The notes under the pieces are model-generated. The model made no database searches. It was not told the DNA's origin and saw only the letters and a program-made list of their open reading frames with translations. Source: Agrobacterium larrymoorei (lineage in GTDB: Bacteria; Pseudomonadota; Alphaproteobacteria; Rhizobiales; Rhizobiaceae). From it: a DNA stretch of 64,000 bases. The position numbers and the translations under genes are program-made. The stretch is taken from assembly GCF_005145045.1 (NCBI RefSeq), contig NZ_CP039691.1:1438001-1502000 (forward strand), written 5' to 3'. Shown in pieces: positions 1 through 7,690 of the stretch; within the stretch, counting starts at the first letter, position 1, and each line of letters opens with the position of its first letter.

Positions 1-492
1 CATCTCGGCATAGAAGCGCGCGAAAGTCAGGCCCATCGTTGTCGGCTCGGCATGGATGCCGTGGCTGCGACCGATGCGCACCGTGTTCTTGTGCTCGAAA
101 GCGCGTGTCTTTAGCGCATTGAGAACGCGGTCCATATCCGCAATCAGAAGATCTGCGGCGCGCACCAGCTGAATGTTCAGCGTGGTATCGAGAACGTCCG
201 ACGATGTCATGCCCTGATGGATGAAGCGCGAGTCCGGGCCGACGAATTCTGCCAGATGCGTGAGGAAGGCAATGACATCATGCTTGGTGACGGCCTCGAT
301 CTCATCGATGCGTGCAACGTCGAACTCGGCTGCGCCGCCCTTTTCCCAGATGGTCTTTGCAGCTTCCTTCGGAATGACGCCGATTTCCGCCAGCGCATCG
401 CAGGCATGCGCCTCGATTTCGAACCAGATGCGGAACTTGGTTTCCGGCGACCAGATAGCGACCATTTCCGGGCGGGAATAACGAGGGATCAT
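1..492 (-). CDS. purB: Adenylosuccinate lyase, N-terminal part (cut by window edge)
   Basis: This enzyme removes fumarate from SAICAR and from adenylosuccinate in purine synthesis; it is cytosolic. The 164 residues present begin [20 protein letters not shown], the classic PurB opening, and continue with the TSSDVLDT segment and [12 protein letters not shown], which carries a catalytic histidine of the fumarase/aspartase superfamily. The ATG at 492-490 follows an AGAAGG-like ribosome site at a good distance. The C-terminal two thirds, including the SS-MPxKxNP signature loop, lie outside the window. rpe is the next gene upstream on the same strand, 103 bp away, so co-transcription is possible. 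The family assignment is firm. Confidence 0.96.
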   Translation of the reverse strand, partial: MIPRYSRPEMVAIWSPETKFRIWFEIEAHACDALAEIGVIPKEAAKTIWEKGGAAEFDVARIDEIEAVTKHDVIAFLTHLAEFVGPDSRFIHQGMTSSDVLDTTLNIQLVRAADLLIADMDRVLNALKTRAFEHKNTVRIGRSHGIHAEPTTMGLTFARFYAEM

Positions 493-595
493 GGCAAAGG
501 CCTTCTTGATGGAGAAATTTGGTGTCCGTTTAGCAAAGTGTTCCGGCAATCTCAACGGATTGTGGATATCAGCGCCAAACTGGTAAATGGCCGCC

Positions 596-1273
596 TCAGG
601 CGCGACCGCTTTCGGCGGCTGCACGAACGGCGCTGACGGTCTTGCGGTAATCTTCCGCGCCATCGCCCTTGAAGACGGCGGAGCCTGCAACGAGCACATT
701 GGCACCGGCGGCAATGGCGCTGCCAGCGGTTTCGATGGTGATGCCGCCGTCCACTTCCAGTTCGATGGGTCTATCACCGATAAGGGACTTCGCCGCGCGG
801 ATCTTGTCCAGCATGGCCGGAATGAACTTCTGGCCGCCGAAGCCGGGATTGACGCTCATGATGAGAATGAGATCGACGTCATCCAGAACGTTTTCCAGCA
901 CGGAAAGCGGCGTCGCCGGATTGAGCGTGACGCCGACTTTCTTGCCGAGCGAGCGAATGGTTTGCAGCGAGCGGTGCAGGTGCGGACCGGCTTCCGCATG
1001 AACGGTGATGCCATCGCAGCCAGCCTTGGCGAAAGCCTCAAGATAGGGATCGGCAGGCGCGATCATCAGATGGCAATCGAAAAAGGCCATGCTGTGCGGG
1101 CGCAGTGCCTTGATGACATCCGGGCCGAAGGAGATGTTCGGAACGAAATGGCCATCCATCACATCCAGATGAATCCAGTCCGCGCCCGCCGCCGTGACAT
1201 CCGCGACCTCCTGGCCAAGCTTCGCGAAATTGGCGGCAAGAATGGATGGGGCGATCCGGACGGGAAGGGACAT
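596..1273 (-). CDS. rpe: Ribulose-phosphate 3-epimerase
   Basis: Interconverts ribulose 5-phosphate and xylulose 5-phosphate in the cytosolic pentose phosphate pathway. The 225-residue protein is normal for this TIM barrel: [13 protein letters not shown] at the start, [17 protein letters not shown] (metal and acid/base residues), the HLMI histidine, [12 protein letters not shown] and EVDGGI near the C-terminus. The ATG at 1273 has AGGAG nine bases upstream; a TTG two codons earlier (1279) lies too close to that site. Followed on the same strand by purB. A 161-bp MITE sits about 40 bp upstream of the start, in the region expected to hold the promoter. Confidence 0.96.
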   Translation of the reverse strand: MSLPVRIAPSILAANFAKLGQEVADVTAAGADWIHLDVMDGHFVPNISFGPDVIKALRPHSMAFFDCHLMIAPADPYLEAFAKAGCDGITVHAEAGPHLHRSLQTIRSLGKKVGVTLNPATPLSVLENVLDDVDLILIMSVNPGFGGQKFIPAMLDKIRAAKSLIGDRPIELEVDGGITIETAGSAIAAGANVLVAGSAVFKGDGAEDYRKTVSAVRAAAESGRA

Positions 1274-1312
1274 CTGCAAAAGCTCCTGTTAGGCAAGGCG
1301 ATGCTGGGCTTA

Positions 1313-1473
1313 GAGTCTGTTTGGAAACTCGGCGGCGGAGAGCCGGGGAATGATTTTTGTGTTCTGCAAGAAGAAGATCGTAGGCGATATCCGTTGATAT
1401 CGACAAGATTTTCGACGCAGCAGAGCGCAAAAAGCATCACCGGATCGACCCGTCCGAGTTTTCAGACAGGCTC
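1313..1473. mobile_element. MITE with 20-bp imperfect terminal inverted repeats (IS5-like)
   Basis: The left end is GAGTCTGTTTGGAAACTCGG (1313-1332). The right end (1454-1473) is its inverted copy, matching at 17 of 20 positions. The trinucleotide TTA flanks both sides (1310-1312 and 1474-1476), as expected for a target duplication. The 161-bp interior encodes no transposase. TNA duplications and ends of this type are typical of IS5-family elements, so a non-autonomous derivative is the best reading. The family name is inference; the ends and duplication are read directly. Confidence 0.75.
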
Positions 1474-1566
1474 TTAACATTGGTTATTAGGGGCAACAAG
1501 ATTGGCTGCTGCTTTCCTCAACTGTCCAATCGATTAGATTGGAAATTTCTCGTAGAGAAGGACGGC

Positions 1567-2640
1567 TTATTTCTGCGCTTTATCTGCGGGAGCAAAGCTG
1601 GTGCCAGTCCAGCGTTGCAGCTGATAAGGGTTGGTCTGCAATTCGTGGCGGTCGTTGAAGACGATTTGCCCGAGGACGGTTTCAAATGGAGTGTTGATGG
1701 CCACTTCCGGTGCGGGCTTGCCCTTTTCCTGCGCGACTTCTAGCAGTTTCGCGGAAAGCTGGGTCGCGGCATAGGCCGGAAGCACATAGCCTTCCGGTTC
1801 GATATTCGCTGCGCGCAGCTCCTTCGATGCTTCGGCAGCCGGGGGAAGCGTCGCGTAATCGGGCAAAGTGACGGCCAGAACGCCCGGCTGCAATGGCACG
1901 GGGTTGTTGGCGGCTCTCATCGTATCGCCGGACATGATGGTGAGTGGCAGTTTTTCCGACGCGGCATCCCGGGCGATGATGGAGACATCATTCCGCTCTG
2001 CGGCAACGAAGATATCCGTAACGCCCGTGCGGCTGAGGCGGCGCACGAGGGTGACCTGCTGCTCCTGCGAGGGGCGCATCGTATCGTTGAAGGTGGGTTT
2101 CAGGCCCGCTTCCTCCAGCCGGGAGCGGATGCGATCGACCAGTTCGCGGCTGTAGATCGTGCCGTCATCCACCAGACCGAAGGACATGCCCTTCCAGTCA
2201 CGCAAAATGATATCGGCAATGGCGCCGGACTCATCGCTTTCGGAGGGGGCCATGCGGAAGAGCGGCCAGCCGCGCTTCAACGCATCTTCCATCAATATCG
2301 GCGCACGGCTGGAAAGCGTGATGGCAGGGATTGCCGCATTCTTGAGCGTGGGCAAAGCATCGGCCAGGGTTTCCGTGCAGAGAAAGCCCACGACCACACT
2401 GACCTTCGATGCGATCAAGCCATCCGCAATCGCGCCGCCGCTGCCTTCCTCGCAGCTCTCGTGGATTTCGATGACATCAAGGCCGACTTTTGCGGCTGCG
2501 GCCTTCACGCCCTGTCTGATTTGCAGGCCGAGCGGTGCATAAGCGCCATTCTGCGGGGCCACCACGCCAATCGTCGCTGCGCTTGCTGCACCGGCCAGGC
2601 TGAGGCTTAGAGCGAAACTGAGCAGGCGAATGGAATACAT
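1567..2640 (-). CDS. Periplasmic substrate-binding protein, branched-chain amino acid ABC type
   Basis: A 357-residue secreted binding protein of the Peripla_BP_6/LivJ-like type I fold. Residues 1-21 form a signal peptide (MYSIRLLSFALSLSLAGAASA) with a likely AxA cleavage before ATIGVV. The mature start TIGVVAPQNGAYAPLGLQIRQG is the usual opening in which the ligand is offered to an ABC importer. Two cysteines (near residues 63 and 88) could form a disulfide in the first lobe. No permease or ATPase gene lies in the flanking genes, so it is an orphan: either it feeds a transporter encoded elsewhere or it acts as a sensor partner. The ligand cannot be told from sequence. ATG at 2640 with a distant GAGG. 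Confidence 0.82.
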   Translation of the reverse strand: MYSIRLLSFALSLSLAGAASAATIGVVAPQNGAYAPLGLQIRQGVKAAAAKVGLDVIEIHESCEEGSGGAIADGLIASKVSVVVGFLCTETLADALPTLKNAAIPAITLSSRAPILMEDALKRGWPLFRMAPSESDESGAIADIILRDWKGMSFGLVDDGTIYSRELVDRIRSRLEEAGLKPTFNDTMRPSQEQQVTLVRRLSRTGVTDIFVAAERNDVSIIARDAASEKLPLTIMSGDTMRAANNPVPLQPGVLAVTLPDYATLPPAAEASKELRAANIEPEGYVLPAYAATQLSAKLLEVAQEKGKPAPEVAINTPFETVLGQIVFNDRHELQTNPYQLQRWTGTSFAPADKAQK

Positions 2641-3164
2641 GTGGCAGCTTTATCCTCTTCGTTTGTTTGATGTTTAGCGATGCCGGGCGCGATGCAAAAG
2701 GGGCGATGCAGAGGAAAATGCATTCCATCGCAAAGTTTTGCCAGATTCGGGGAGCGGTGGCCCTGATTCGGCTCGATGCTTTCCGCTCCCGGCCATGCCG
2801 GAGGTTATAATTCTCGCTTTGCGACGGTTCGTGGCGCAAAAAGCACATCAATAATATCCTGGACATGATTGTCTTAAATATATATTAAATACAATTATTC
2901 CAATACAACTCCGACTTAAAGCGCATGTCATTATGTGATTTATGCATAAAACTACACAGTAGTAGATTTAAGCGCTGTGCTTACAGCCTCAATTCGCTGC
3001 GGTATTAGTAAGATGCGGGGCGCAGGGCCATTAATCACCGCAAGTAAACGCGTTTTTACAGAATAGATATGATTTATATTGTAGCTATATTTATGTATTT
3101 TTGTTGTATTTCCAAATGTGAGCTTTGCTCATCAAGGTGTCGGCAAAGCATTGGTGAATGCGCG
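2641..3164. other. AT-rich intergenic stretch without a recognisable gene
   Basis: The stretch between the binding-protein gene and the small-RNA candidate has no convincing reading frame. From about 2870 to 3120 it is markedly richer in A and T than the rest of the window, with runs such as AATATATATTAAATAC, and could hold promoters for the minus-strand binding-protein gene. No repeat ends or tRNA were found. Confidence 0.5.
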
Positions 3165-3196
3165 TTGACATTAATTTTCAGTAATGTCTTTATATT
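3165..3196 (+). promoter_or_regulatory. Candidate sigma-70 promoter of the small RNA
   Basis: A perfect TTGACA lies at 3165-3170. It is followed by TTTATA at 3189-3194 (18-bp spacer), or TATATT at 3191-3196 (20-bp spacer). Transcription would begin near 3202, directly ahead of the hairpin-and-terminator unit described next. Confidence 0.5.
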
Positions 3197-3201
3197 ACTG
3201 T

Positions 3202-3313
3202 TTTAGGGGAATGCAGGTTGTGAATGGTCTGCATTGCCGAAGCGTATATGGGTCTACTATATTGAACTTGTTTCAGCACTCGAACCGCTTCGGCTTGCCG
3301 AAGCGGTTTTTTT
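3202..3313 (+). ncRNA. Candidate trans-acting small RNA, about 110 nt
   Basis: A TTGACA promoter leads into a short unit with no reading frame. It has a 7-bp 5' hairpin (AATGCAG 3210-3216 with CTGCATT 3229-3235), a single-stranded middle, and a very strong intrinsic terminator (arms 3283-3293 and 3298-3308, CTTG loop, seven T). The next gene downstream is on the opposite strand, so this is not a leader. The 11-mer TTGCCGAAGCG occurs twice (3234-3244 and 3295-3305), so an internal segment could pair with the terminator's 5' arm. Rhizobial sRNA families of this size and shape exist, but no specific family is recognised here. Confidence 0.6.
3283..3313 (+). terminator. Strong intrinsic terminator of the small-RNA candidate
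   Basis: The 11-bp GC-rich stem AACCGCTTCGG / CCGAAGCGGTT closes a CTTG tetraloop and is followed by seven T (3307-3313). It is among the strongest terminators in the window. Confidence 0.85.
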
Positions 3314-3498
3314 GCTGCGCGCTCAGCTCTGCACGCGCTTTGGAGCGCAGCTTCAGGCAAGGCGCAATGCGCGCCTCACAGTGGCGCGACTTCTCTAAGT
3401 CATTGAAATATTGCTTCGGATGCCGGAGCGTTTCCAAGGAAACGTTCAAGGTGCGTTTCTGGCTAGCAGCCGATTAGCCGGATGCCGGTCGACACCGA

Positions 3499-3909
3499 TT
3501 ACCCCTTCAAGTGGGCAAAGGCATCCTTGGCGAAAAGGGAAAGTGGGGAGGGAAGGTTTTCCAGATCGAACCAGCCCATATCGGACAGCTTGTCCGGCTC
3601 CGTCAGTTGCGGAGTGCCCTCGGCGTCGTCTGTAATATAGATCAGTGACAGCCAGTGCTGGCCGTCTTCGGGTATGATCTGTTCGCTGATGCAGTGAAAA
3701 CGGACGTCACCGATGGTGAGGCCGGTTTCTTCTTCCGCTTCGCGGCGCGCGGCCTCGACCGCGTGTTCCATATGGTCGACCTTGCCGCCGACGATGCTCC
3801 AGTGGCCGGCTTCCGGCGACTTTACGCGCTTGTAAAGCAGCAGCTTGCCGTCCCGCCTGATGACGAGACCGCAGCCTACCCCTGGAAAATCAATGCCTGG
3901 CTGTGCCAT
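3499..3909 (-). CDS. Nudix hydrolase
   Basis: A 136-residue single-domain Nudix protein that probably cleaves a nucleoside diphosphate linked to another moiety, using Mg2+ in the cytosol. The Nudix box is complete: G-x5-E-x7-REAEEETGL within residues 42-65. The opening PGVGCGLVIRRDGKLLLYKR and a tail with WFDLENLP resemble MutT/ADP-ribose-pyrophosphatase-like members, but the substrate cannot be deduced. Its ATG overlaps the stop of the upstream helicase gene by one base (TGATG), so the two are probably translationally coupled. Length is normal. Confidence 0.9.
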   Translation of the reverse strand: MAQPGIDFPGVGCGLVIRRDGKLLLYKRVKSPEAGHWSIVGGKVDHMEHAVEAARREAEEETGLTIGDVRFHCISEQIIPEDGQHWLSLIYITDDAEGTPQLTEPDKLSDMGWFDLENLPSPLSLFAKDAFAHLKG

Positions 3910-5411
3910 CAGGCCTTGGCGTTTGCGACGATCAGCATGAAGGCCGGAATGTCGTCGCCGAAGCCGACAGGTGTCGGGCCATCGTCATGGTCGCGATAGT
4001 GGCGGCGACGATCACGGTTGTCGTCGTTGGCGTGGGAAGCGCCATGGCTCCGTTCGAAATTGCGAGGAGCCTTTTCGTGCCTACGCTCTGCCTTCAACTT
4101 GTCGCCTCCATTCGCTGCAACCGGTGCGTTGTCAGCAGGTTTTACAATTGGGGTTTCCGCTTCGGTCTGCTGAGGAGCATCACGGCGGTTTCTATCGCGG
4201 CCACGGCCACGTTCCTTGTCCTTTTCCTTGCCGCGACGCGGACGGTCGCTGGCAAAGCTTTCCATCGGTGCCGGAAGCTCGGAAAGATCGCCATTCAGCC
4301 ATTCGATCTTTTCGTTGATCAGCTTCTCGATGGCATCGAGATACTTCGTATCGCGGCGATTGACGAGGGTGAAGGCAGCGCCGGAGCGGCCTGCACGACC
4401 GGTACGGCCGATGCGGTGAACATAGTCTTCCGCATGGATCGGTACATCGAAATTGAAGACGTGGCTGACATCGGGAATATCGAGACCGCGTGCGGCGACG
4501 TCTGAAGCGACCAGAAGGGTAATCTGGTTCTCCTTGAATCCGGCAAGGGTTTTCGTCCGCGAGGTCTGGTCCATATCGCCATGCAGTGCGCCGACTGAGA
4601 AGCCATGACGCTCCAGCGAGCGATAGAGATCCGCGACGTCCTTCTTGCGATTGCAGAAGATGATCGCGTTCTTCAGGTCGGTCTGAGCCTTGATGAGATC
4701 GCGCAATACGGCGCGCTTCTCATAGTCCTTGTCATGCGTTGCCACGATGCGCTGCGTTACCGTCTTTGCAGTGGAAGACGGCTTGGCCGTTTCGACGCGG
4801 GTCGGGTTCTGCAGGAAGCGGTCTGCCAGCTTCTGGATTTCCGGCGGCATGGTGGCCGAGAAGAACAGGGTCTGGCGCGTGAAAGGGATCATCTTGGCGA
4901 TGCGTTCGATATCCGGGATAAAGCCCATATCCAGCATACGGTCGGCTTCATCGATGACGAAAATCTCGACGCCGGTCATCAGGAGCTTGCCGCGCTCGCA
5001 ATGGTCGAGCAGGCGGCCGGGGGTGCAGATCAGAACATCTGCGCCACGCTCAAGCTTGCGATCCTGCTCCTCGAAGGAGACGCCACCAATCAGAAGCGCA
5101 ACGTTGAGCTTGTGATTCTTGCCGTATTTCTCGAAGTTTTCCGCGACCTGTGCGGCGAGTTCGCGCGTAGGCTCAAGGATCAGCGTGCGCGGCATTCTTG
5201 CGCGGGCGCGGCCCTTTTCCAGCAGCGTCAGCATCGGCAGCACGAAGGAGGCGGTTTTGCCCGTGCCCGTCTGTGCAATGCCACAAATATCGCGTCGTTC
5301 CAGCGCTGGCGGAATGGCACCCGCCTGAATAGGCGTCGGCGTGGTGTAGCCGGCATCAGCAATAGCGGATAGAACTTTTTGGCTCAGGCCAAGATCAGAG
5401 AATGTTGTCAA
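3909..5411 (-). CDS. rhlE: DEAD-box ATP-dependent RNA helicase, RhlE type
   Basis: A 500-residue RNA helicase that remodels structured RNA, usually in ribosome assembly or mRNA decay. Motifs in order: Q motif TTPTPIQ, motif I AQTGTGKT, Ia PTRELA, Ib TPGRLLD, II DEAD, III SAT, IV FCNRKKD, V ARGLDIP, VI HRIGRTGR. A basic low-complexity tail of about 120 residues rich in R, D and K follows the core and probably binds RNA. TTG at 5411 is chosen because the family starts MTTFSDLGL; a GTG at 5447 would add 12 atypical residues. Coupled to the Nudix gene. rhlE is the closest conventional name, but alphaproteobacteria carry several paralogues. Confidence 0.9.
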   Translation of the reverse strand: MTTFSDLGLSQKVLSAIADAGYTTPTPIQAGAIPPALERRDICGIAQTGTGKTASFVLPMLTLLEKGRARARMPRTLILEPTRELAAQVAENFEKYGKNHKLNVALLIGGVSFEEQDRKLERGADVLICTPGRLLDHCERGKLLMTGVEIFVIDEADRMLDMGFIPDIERIAKMIPFTRQTLFFSATMPPEIQKLADRFLQNPTRVETAKPSSTAKTVTQRIVATHDKDYEKRAVLRDLIKAQTDLKNAIIFCNRKKDVADLYRSLERHGFSVGALHGDMDQTSRTKTLAGFKENQITLLVASDVAARGLDIPDVSHVFNFDVPIHAEDYVHRIGRTGRAGRSGAAFTLVNRRDTKYLDAIEKLINEKIEWLNGDLSELPAPMESFASDRPRRGKEKDKERGRGRDRNRRDAPQQTEAETPIVKPADNAPVAANGGDKLKAERRHEKAPRNFERSHGASHANDDNRDRRRHYRDHDDGPTPVGFGDDIPAFMLIVANAKA

Positions 5412-5604
5412 AGGAAAAACTGTTTCCGTTCTGGTTCGAAAGAACACGCGATAGACGTAGGCGGTGTTACCGCAGATCGTGGCCGCGACATAGGCCTAAA
5501 TCGCCGAAAAGTCAAGGAAACAGGGATTTGTCCCGAAATGGCACGCTTTATCTTCACCTTAGGTGATCTTCTGCGCGGCAAATGAATGCGCGCAAGCGAC
5601 AGTC

Positions 5605-6867
5605 TTATTGAAGATAAGTCTTCAATTCCGTGCCTGCGACGAGAAAGCGCATTGGATCGACGGGCTCGTCATTCAGGCGCACTTCGTAATGTACGTGTGG
5701 CCCGGTGGAGCGGCCCGTACTGCCCGCCTTGCCGACGGTTTCTCCGAGTTCGATCTTCTCACCGGTGCGGACCGAGATTTGCGACAGGTGGCCATAGCGC
5801 GTGGTGACGCCTTTGCCGTGATCGATCTCGACCATGTTGCCGTAACCGCCTGAATAGCCTGCGAAAGATACGGTGCCAGCGCCGGTGGAGCGAACATTCG
5901 CGCCGGTTTCCGCGCGGAAATCTATGCCGGTATGGAGGGCGAGGCGTCCGAGAAAGGGGTCCATGCGATTGCCGAAGCGGCTGGTAATGTCCCGGCCCGG
6001 TGCAGGGTTGCCGAGCGGCAGCCGCTCTACGGCACCACGCACGGTTTCGAGGCGGTCCAGCGCGCTGTCGAGATTTGCCAGCTGTGCCTGAAAAGGGTTG
6101 CTTGCGGCTTCGACATAAGGGCCGCCAACCGCATCATCCGCCTTGTCGTCAATCTTCAGACCCGTGCTGCGAATGATATCCGCCATCGCGTCCGCCTTGC
6201 TGTTGGCGCCGGTAGTGAGCGAAGCGATTCGCCCGATCTGCTCTGATTCGATGCGGTTGAGGGATGCGAGCATGCGGGTGAGGGCGCGCCCGGAAACGGG
6301 CTCCCTATCCGCGCCATAGGCAAGGCTGCCTTTGAGCGTCGCATCCTTGGCCGGGCGCTGGAGCACGCGGTCAATCGCGGAAATTCCGTCAGAAAGGCTC
6401 GCCCGCTTTTCCGGCGCAAAGGCGTTGGCACGCGGCGTGGGGATGGGCGCATCGGTTGCGGCAGGCGCTTCGGCCTCGTTCAGCAGATCGCTGGCGCGGC
6501 CATGACGGGAGGAGAGGGCATTCTGCTGCGCCAGCAGCTTTTCCACTTTCTTCTCAACGGCTTGTTGATCCAGAAGCTGGCGGGATGTGACCTGATCGAC
6601 CTGCGAGCGCAGTGCTGCGATACGATCCTCATAGTCCTTCTGCATGCGCGTTTGCCGGGCAATCATCGCGCCAAGCATATCGTCCCGGAAGACGAGATAG
6701 GCAGTGGAGCCGATGAAGCCGAGCGTGCCCGCGATGACCAGAAAGAGGGTGGAAATGACGATCCAGGGGCGGATCGTTATGTGACGGATTTTCTCGCCAC
6801 TGGCGAGAATAAGAACGTGCTGCTGGCGTTTTTTGCCAAATGCCAGGTTTTTCCTCGCTTCCGTCAA
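5605..6867 (-). CDS. Membrane-anchored M23 peptidoglycan endopeptidase
   Basis: A 420-residue zinc endopeptidase that would cut peptide crosslinks of peptidoglycan in the periplasm. Order: a basic cytoplasmic start, one transmembrane segment near residues 33-58 (WIVISTLFLVIAGTLGF), a coiled coil around residues 80-120, a variable linker, then the M23 (LytM) domain from about residue 298. The metal ligands are intact: HTGIDF supplies H and D, and HVHYE supplies the HxH pair. That makes it a likely active enzyme, unlike the LytM protein at 35047. Its architecture resembles polar-growth M23 proteins of Rhizobiales such as RgsM, but that is only an analogy. A CtrA-like half-site lies about 46 bp upstream. 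Confidence 0.88.
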   Translation of the reverse strand: MTEARKNLAFGKKRQQHVLILASGEKIRHITIRPWIVISTLFLVIAGTLGFIGSTAYLVFRDDMLGAMIARQTRMQKDYEDRIAALRSQVDQVTSRQLLDQQAVEKKVEKLLAQQNALSSRHGRASDLLNEAEAPAATDAPIPTPRANAFAPEKRASLSDGISAIDRVLQRPAKDATLKGSLAYGADREPVSGRALTRMLASLNRIESEQIGRIASLTTGANSKADAMADIIRSTGLKIDDKADDAVGGPYVEAASNPFQAQLANLDSALDRLETVRGAVERLPLGNPAPGRDITSRFGNRMDPFLGRLALHTGIDFRAETGANVRSTGAGTVSFAGYSGGYGNMVEIDHGKGVTTRYGHLSQISVRTGEKIELGETVGKAGSTGRSTGPHVHYEVRLNDEPVDPMRFLVAGTELKTYLQ

Positions 6868-6912
6868 TTCCAGCTCCAGCGTTTCGTAACTCGCTAAAGA
6901 AGGTAAAGCGTT

Positions 6913-6920
6913 ATGGTTAA
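6913..6920 (-). promoter_or_regulatory. Candidate CtrA half-site upstream of the M23 gene
   Basis: On the minus strand the bases read TTAACCAT, the 8-mer half-site reported for the cell-cycle regulator CtrA in alphaproteobacteria. It lies 46 bp upstream of the start of the membrane M23 peptidase, within promoter range. An isolated 8-mer can occur by chance. Confidence 0.35.
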
Positions 6921-7043
6921 CGAAGTTTTTACGCTGAGCTTCGCGTCTGGCTGGCTGAAGTTATCGCGGTATAAAAATGTCTGCTTCAGGCAGCGAGCGG
7001 GGCGCACGTTTCTCCGGTGCGCCGCCGCGAAGCGATGCTGTCG

Positions 7044-7511
7044 TCAGAGAGACTTTGCTTCTTCGAGAACTTCCTGTGCGTGACCGGCCACTTTCACCTT
7101 GTTCCAGATTTTGGCGACTTTGCCCTCTGGAGAGACGAGAAAGGTCGTGCGTTCCACGCCCATATACTTTTTGCCGTACATGCTCTTTTCCTTCCAGACG
7201 CCATAGGCCTCTGCAGCCGACTTCTCCTCATCGGCGGCCAGCATGACGGTGAGGGAATGCTTGGCGGCAAACTTGTCGTGGCTCTTTACCGAATCGGGCG
7301 AGATGCCGATGACGACGGTGTTTGCTTCTTCGAACTGCGCGCCGAGCGCGCTGAAGTCGATTGCCTCTGCCGTGCAGCCTGAAGTGTCATCCTTCGGGTA
7401 GAAATAGAGAACGACTTTTTTGCCTTTCAGATCGGAGAGAGCGACATCGCCGCCACCGTTTCTGGGAAGACGGAAATCCGGGGCGTTTTCGCCAATCGTC
7501 AGTTCTGCCAT
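7044..7511 (-). CDS. bcp: Peroxiredoxin, Bcp/PrxQ family, one-cysteine form
   Basis: A 155-residue cytosolic thiol peroxidase that reduces H2O2 and organic hydroperoxides. The peroxidatic cysteine is Cys46 in DDTSGCTAEA, preceded by the family's FYPKDD strand; the active-site Thr43 is present, with Ser44 where Pro is usual. No other cysteine occurs in the protein, so the resolving cysteine found five residues later in E. coli Bcp is absent (isoleucine there). Recycling must therefore use an external thiol. The ATG at 7511 has AGGTGA upstream. It stands alone on the minus strand, divergent from the AsmA-like gene. Confidence 0.93.
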   Translation of the reverse strand: MAELTIGENAPDFRLPRNGGGDVALSDLKGKKVVLYFYPKDDTSGCTAEAIDFSALGAQFEEANTVVIGISPDSVKSHDKFAAKHSLTVMLAADEEKSAAEAYGVWKEKSMYGKKYMGVERTTFLVSPEGKVAKIWNKVKVAGHAQEVLEEAKSL

Positions 7512-7690
7512 GTTTCACCTTTCTTTTGCCGGGATTGTTGAGCATGGGGACACATATTCGATATATACCGAATGATAACTTCGTCCAGTCTTGTGGCGAT
7601 TCTAGCGGGGTGGCAGGGTGAAACCGCTACGCCGATTATGGCCTGACTCGGGTTCAGGACACGGCAAGTCTGGGGAGCTGGCGCGGACGA

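Noticed and set aside
3184..3477. 97-residue frame across the small-RNA candidate
   Set aside because: It runs straight through a strong terminator and has no ribosome site or domain.
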